DNA of 7,185 nt from an uncultured Eubacteriales bacterium (GTDB lineage Bacteria; Bacillota; Clostridia; Oscillospirales; CAG-272). Location of the stretch: positions 1 through 7,185 of the forward strand of contig USGH01000132.1 of assembly GCA_900554225.1 (NCBI GenBank), written 5' to 3'. Each line of letters opens with the position of its first letter. Positions within the stretch are counted from its first letter, which is position 1. The notes beneath the pieces are model-generated. The model saw only the letters and a list, made by a program, of their open reading frames with translations, searched no databases and was not told the origin of the DNA. This document shows positions 5,187 to 7,185 of the stretch, in pieces. The position numbers and the translations under genes were made by a program.

Positions 5187-7185
5187 ATGGATATGGGAAA
5201 CTGGAATACGAGCGTTCTGGCACTCTCCGGTGTTGGAGACGCGCGGCGTGCGGCTCTGGAAAAGGCGGGAATACGGACCCTTGGCGACCTCGTGCTCGAT
5301 TTTCCCCGGGCGTATCAGGATCGCGGCACCATTGTTCCCATCGCGCAGTTGGGCGATCTGGAGGAGGGAAAGCCTGCCGCCATTCTTGCCACCGTCGCGA
5401 CAGAGCCGCAGTTCCGTGTGATCCGGCGGGGCATGAATCTGACGAAATTCCGCGTGTTCGACGAATCGGGGACGCTGGAGATTACCTATTTCAATATGCC
5501 CTATGTGCGGGAAGCGTTTCACATCGGCGCGACCTACCGCTTTTTCGGCAAGTACAATCGCGCGCCAAACGGGAAGCTGCAAAGTGCCAATCCGATCTAC
5601 GAGCCGTATGCGGAGGATAAGCCGCTTGCGTCGATCGTCCCGGTGTATTCGCTGCCCGGCGGAATCCGGCAAAAGCAGATGCACCAAATGACGGGGGAGG
5701 CATTGCGGCTTTGCGGCGCGGAAATTACGGAAACGCTGCCGCCGGAGATCTTGCAGCGGATGGCACTCCCGGCACGGAGCTATATGATAGGCGCACTGCA
5801 CAGACCGGGAAACATGGCACAGCTGGAACGGGCAAAGCGGCGGCTGGTCTTTGAGGAGCTGTTTCTGCAATTCCTTTGTATGGCACAGAGCGGCGTCGGA
5901 GAAGCAAAACCGAATCCGTGTATCATGGCGGACACCGATACCACGCCGCTGACCGCGCTTTTGCCGTATCCCCTGACCGGTGCACAGTCCCGTGCCATTG
6001 CGCAGATCGCGGCGGATGTATCCGGGAAAAATCGCATGAACCGGATCCTCATCGGCGATGTGGGCAGCGGAAAAACGGTCGTGGCGGCGGCTTCTGCCTA
6101 TCTGGCGGTGAAAAACGGATACCGCGCCGCGCTTCTGGTGCCGACGGAGATTCTGGCCGCACAGCACCATGCCGATCTCGCCCCGCTGTTTGCCGGACTG
6201 GGTATCCGTGCGGAAATACTGACCGGATCGACACCGAAGAAGAAACGGACGGAACTCACAGACGCGCTGACGGACGAAACCCTGACCATCGACGGCGGCG
6301 GAAAGGTGGACATCATCATCGGTACCCATGCGCTGCTCACGGAATCTGTGGTGATCGATCGCCTGGGCATGGTGATCATCGATGAACAGCACCGATTCGG
6401 GGTCATGGAGCGCGCGGCCATCCTCGACAAAGGGGACGGCTGCCACTGCCTCGTAATGAGCGCGACCCCGATCCCGCGCACCCTGTCCCTTGTGGCATAC
6501 GGCGGACTGTCCCGCTCTGTGCTCGATGAAATGCCCGCCGGACGGCAGAAGATCGACACGTTCCTCGTGGACAGCACCTTTCATGAACGGCTTGTCGGCT
6601 TCATCCGGAAACAGAAGGCGGAGGGACACCAGACCTATGTAGTCTGTCCCGCGGTGGAGGAAGCGGATCCGGAGGAGAAGGCAAGCGCGGATCCGGAGGA
6701 TTTTGCCAATATGCAGCTCACCTTAGAGCCGGAGGAGGAAAAACCACCGCTCAAGGCTGCCGTAGCCTATGCGGAAACGCTGGCACAGGAGCTGCCGGAG
6801 CTGTCGGTGGCGTTTGTACACGGAAAGATGCGTCCGGCGGATAAGGAGGCGGTGATGCGCCGCTTTGTCACAGGAGAGGTCGATGTACTGGTCTCCACCA
6901 CAGTGATCGAGGTGGGTGTGAACGTCCCGAACGCCACGCTGATGATCGTTGAAAACGCGGAACGGTTCGGACTTTCCCAGCTCCATCAGCTGCGCGGTCG
7001 CGTCGGCAGAGGACAGTCGAAATCCTATTTCGTAATGGTGACGGACAGCACACAGGAAGCATCCCTCGAACGGCTGCGCGTGATCAAAAAACACACGGAC
7101 GGCTACGAGATCGCGGAAATGGATCTGGAGCTGCGCGGTCCGGGCGATTTGTTTACAGGCAGCGGCACCAGGCAGCACGGTGAGG
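5187..7185 (+). CDS. recG: ATP-dependent DNA helicase RecG (3' end beyond window)
   Basis: RecG remodels stalled replication forks and branch-migrates Holliday junctions in the cytoplasm. The frame is open from 5187 to the window edge, 666 codons; full-length RecG is usually about 680-700 residues, so only the C-terminal tip is missing. Start ATG 5187 is preferred over the in-frame ATG 5193 because AAAAGG ends 5 bases before it. Domains in order: an N-terminal HhH-like segment (LSGVGDARRAALEKAGI); the OB-fold wedge (about residues 70-150, including ITYFNMPYVREAF); helicase motif I GDVGSGKT (290-297); DEQHRFG (399-405); MSATPIPRT (from 424); VIEVGVNVPNA (573-583); and motif VI QLHQLRGRVGRG (598-609). 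GPGDLF and TRQHG of the C-terminal RecG region follow. Oddities: an acidic insert of about 29 residues (493-521) between motif III and the HGKM segment, and a small insert before IIIGTHALL. The gene is transcribed away from the importer operon and shows no functional link to it. Confidence 0.97.
   Translation, partial: MDMGNWNTSVLALSGVGDARRAALEKAGIRTLGDLVLDFPRAYQDRGTIVPIAQLGDLEEGKPAAILATVATEPQFRVIRRGMNLTKFRVFDESGTLEITYFNMPYVREAFHIGATYRFFGKYNRAPNGKLQSANPIYEPYAEDKPLASIVPVYSLPGGIRQKQMHQMTGEALRLCGAEITETLPPEILQRMALPARSYMIGALHRPGNMAQLERAKRRLVFEELFLQFLCMAQSGVGEAKPNPCIMADTDTTPLTALLPYPLTGAQSRAIAQIAADVSGKNRMNRILIGDVGSGKTVVAAASAYLAVKNGYRAALLVPTEILAAQHHADLAPLFAGLGIRAEILTGSTPKKKRTELTDALTDETLTIDGGGKVDIIIGTHALLTESVVIDRLGMVIIDEQHRFGVMERAAILDKGDGCHCLVMSATPIPRTLSLVAYGGLSRSVLDEMPAGRQKIDTFLVDSTFHERLVGFIRKQKAEGHQTYVVCPAVEEADPEEKASADPEDFANMQLTLEPEEEKPPLKAAVAYAETLAQELPELSVAFVHGKMRPADKEAVMRRFVTGEVDVLVSTTVIEVGVNVPNATLMIVENAERFGLSQLHQLRGRVGRGQSKSYFVMVTDSTQEASLERLRVIKKHTDGYEIAEMDLELRGPGDLFTGSGTRQHGE
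6661..6708 (+). repeat. 24-base in-frame tandem duplication inside recG
   Basis: GCGGATCCGGAGGA occurs at 6663-6676 and again at 6687-6700, a period of 24 bases. The encoded units are ADPEEKAS and ADPEDFAN, so the frame is kept. It falls within the acidic insert of RecG that E. coli RecG lacks at this point. Confidence 0.8.

Noticed and set aside
5097..6629. Long minus-strand open frame (510 codons) opposite recG
   Set aside because: It is antisense to all the conserved RecG motifs in that stretch. Its product is rich in Arg/His and unlike any family, a codon-bias shadow.
1..7185. CRISPR array, insertion sequence, phage genes or tRNA
   Set aside because: No spaced direct repeats, transposase or integrase motifs, or cloverleaf seen on reading both strands.

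Overview
The window looks like a chromosomal stretch from a Gram-positive, low-to-mid-GC Clostridia-type bacterium, most likely a gut Oscillospiraceae/Ruminococcaceae or similar lineage. Three things point that way: short lipoprotein signal peptides, strong GGAGG-type ribosome sites, and large solute-binding lipoproteins with acidic, Thr/Glu-rich tethers. This placement is an inference from protein style; no marker gene here fixes a genus.

Layout: (1) 2-205, plus strand, is the C-terminal end of a solute-binding lipoprotein, closed by an intrinsic terminator at 215-273. (2) 383-1873, plus strand, is a complete paralogue of the same family, with its own promoter (306-335) and lipoprotein signal. 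(3) A long bidirectional hairpin terminator (1923-1980) separates it from a convergent minus-strand operon. (4) That operon is transcribed from 4759 down to 2010. It encodes a lipoprotein substrate-binding protein (4575-3727), an inner-membrane permease (3528-2818) and an ATPase (2834-2010), together a polar amino-acid (PAAT/GlnHPQ-type) ABC importer. (5) A gene-poor stretch of about 390 bases (4760-5129) follows. (6) The divergent plus-strand gene recG (5187 to beyond the window end) encodes the replication-fork and recombination helicase. Its frame stays open to the window edge.

The most striking observation is that the amino-acid binding protein of the importer appears to be circularly permuted. 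The segment that normally forms the C-terminal end of an SBP_bac_3/GlnH fold (ending ...ADGTFDTICNNYFG) lies directly after the lipoprotein signal peptide. A 17-residue linker then leads into the normal N-terminal start (DQLVVATNAAFEPFEY...), and the protein stops just where the moved segment would normally begin. No leftover C-terminal copy is found downstream. The other importer subunits look functional, and the ATPase carries a basic insert of about 34 residues relative to E. coli GlnQ. RecG carries an acidic insert that contains a 24-base in-frame duplication.

The three promoters that can be read share one architecture: a CTTGCAA-type -35, a 17-18 base spacer and a TGN-extended -10. The two tandem large lipoproteins have no permease or ATPase in the window. 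They may be orphan receptors, or may use components encoded elsewhere.
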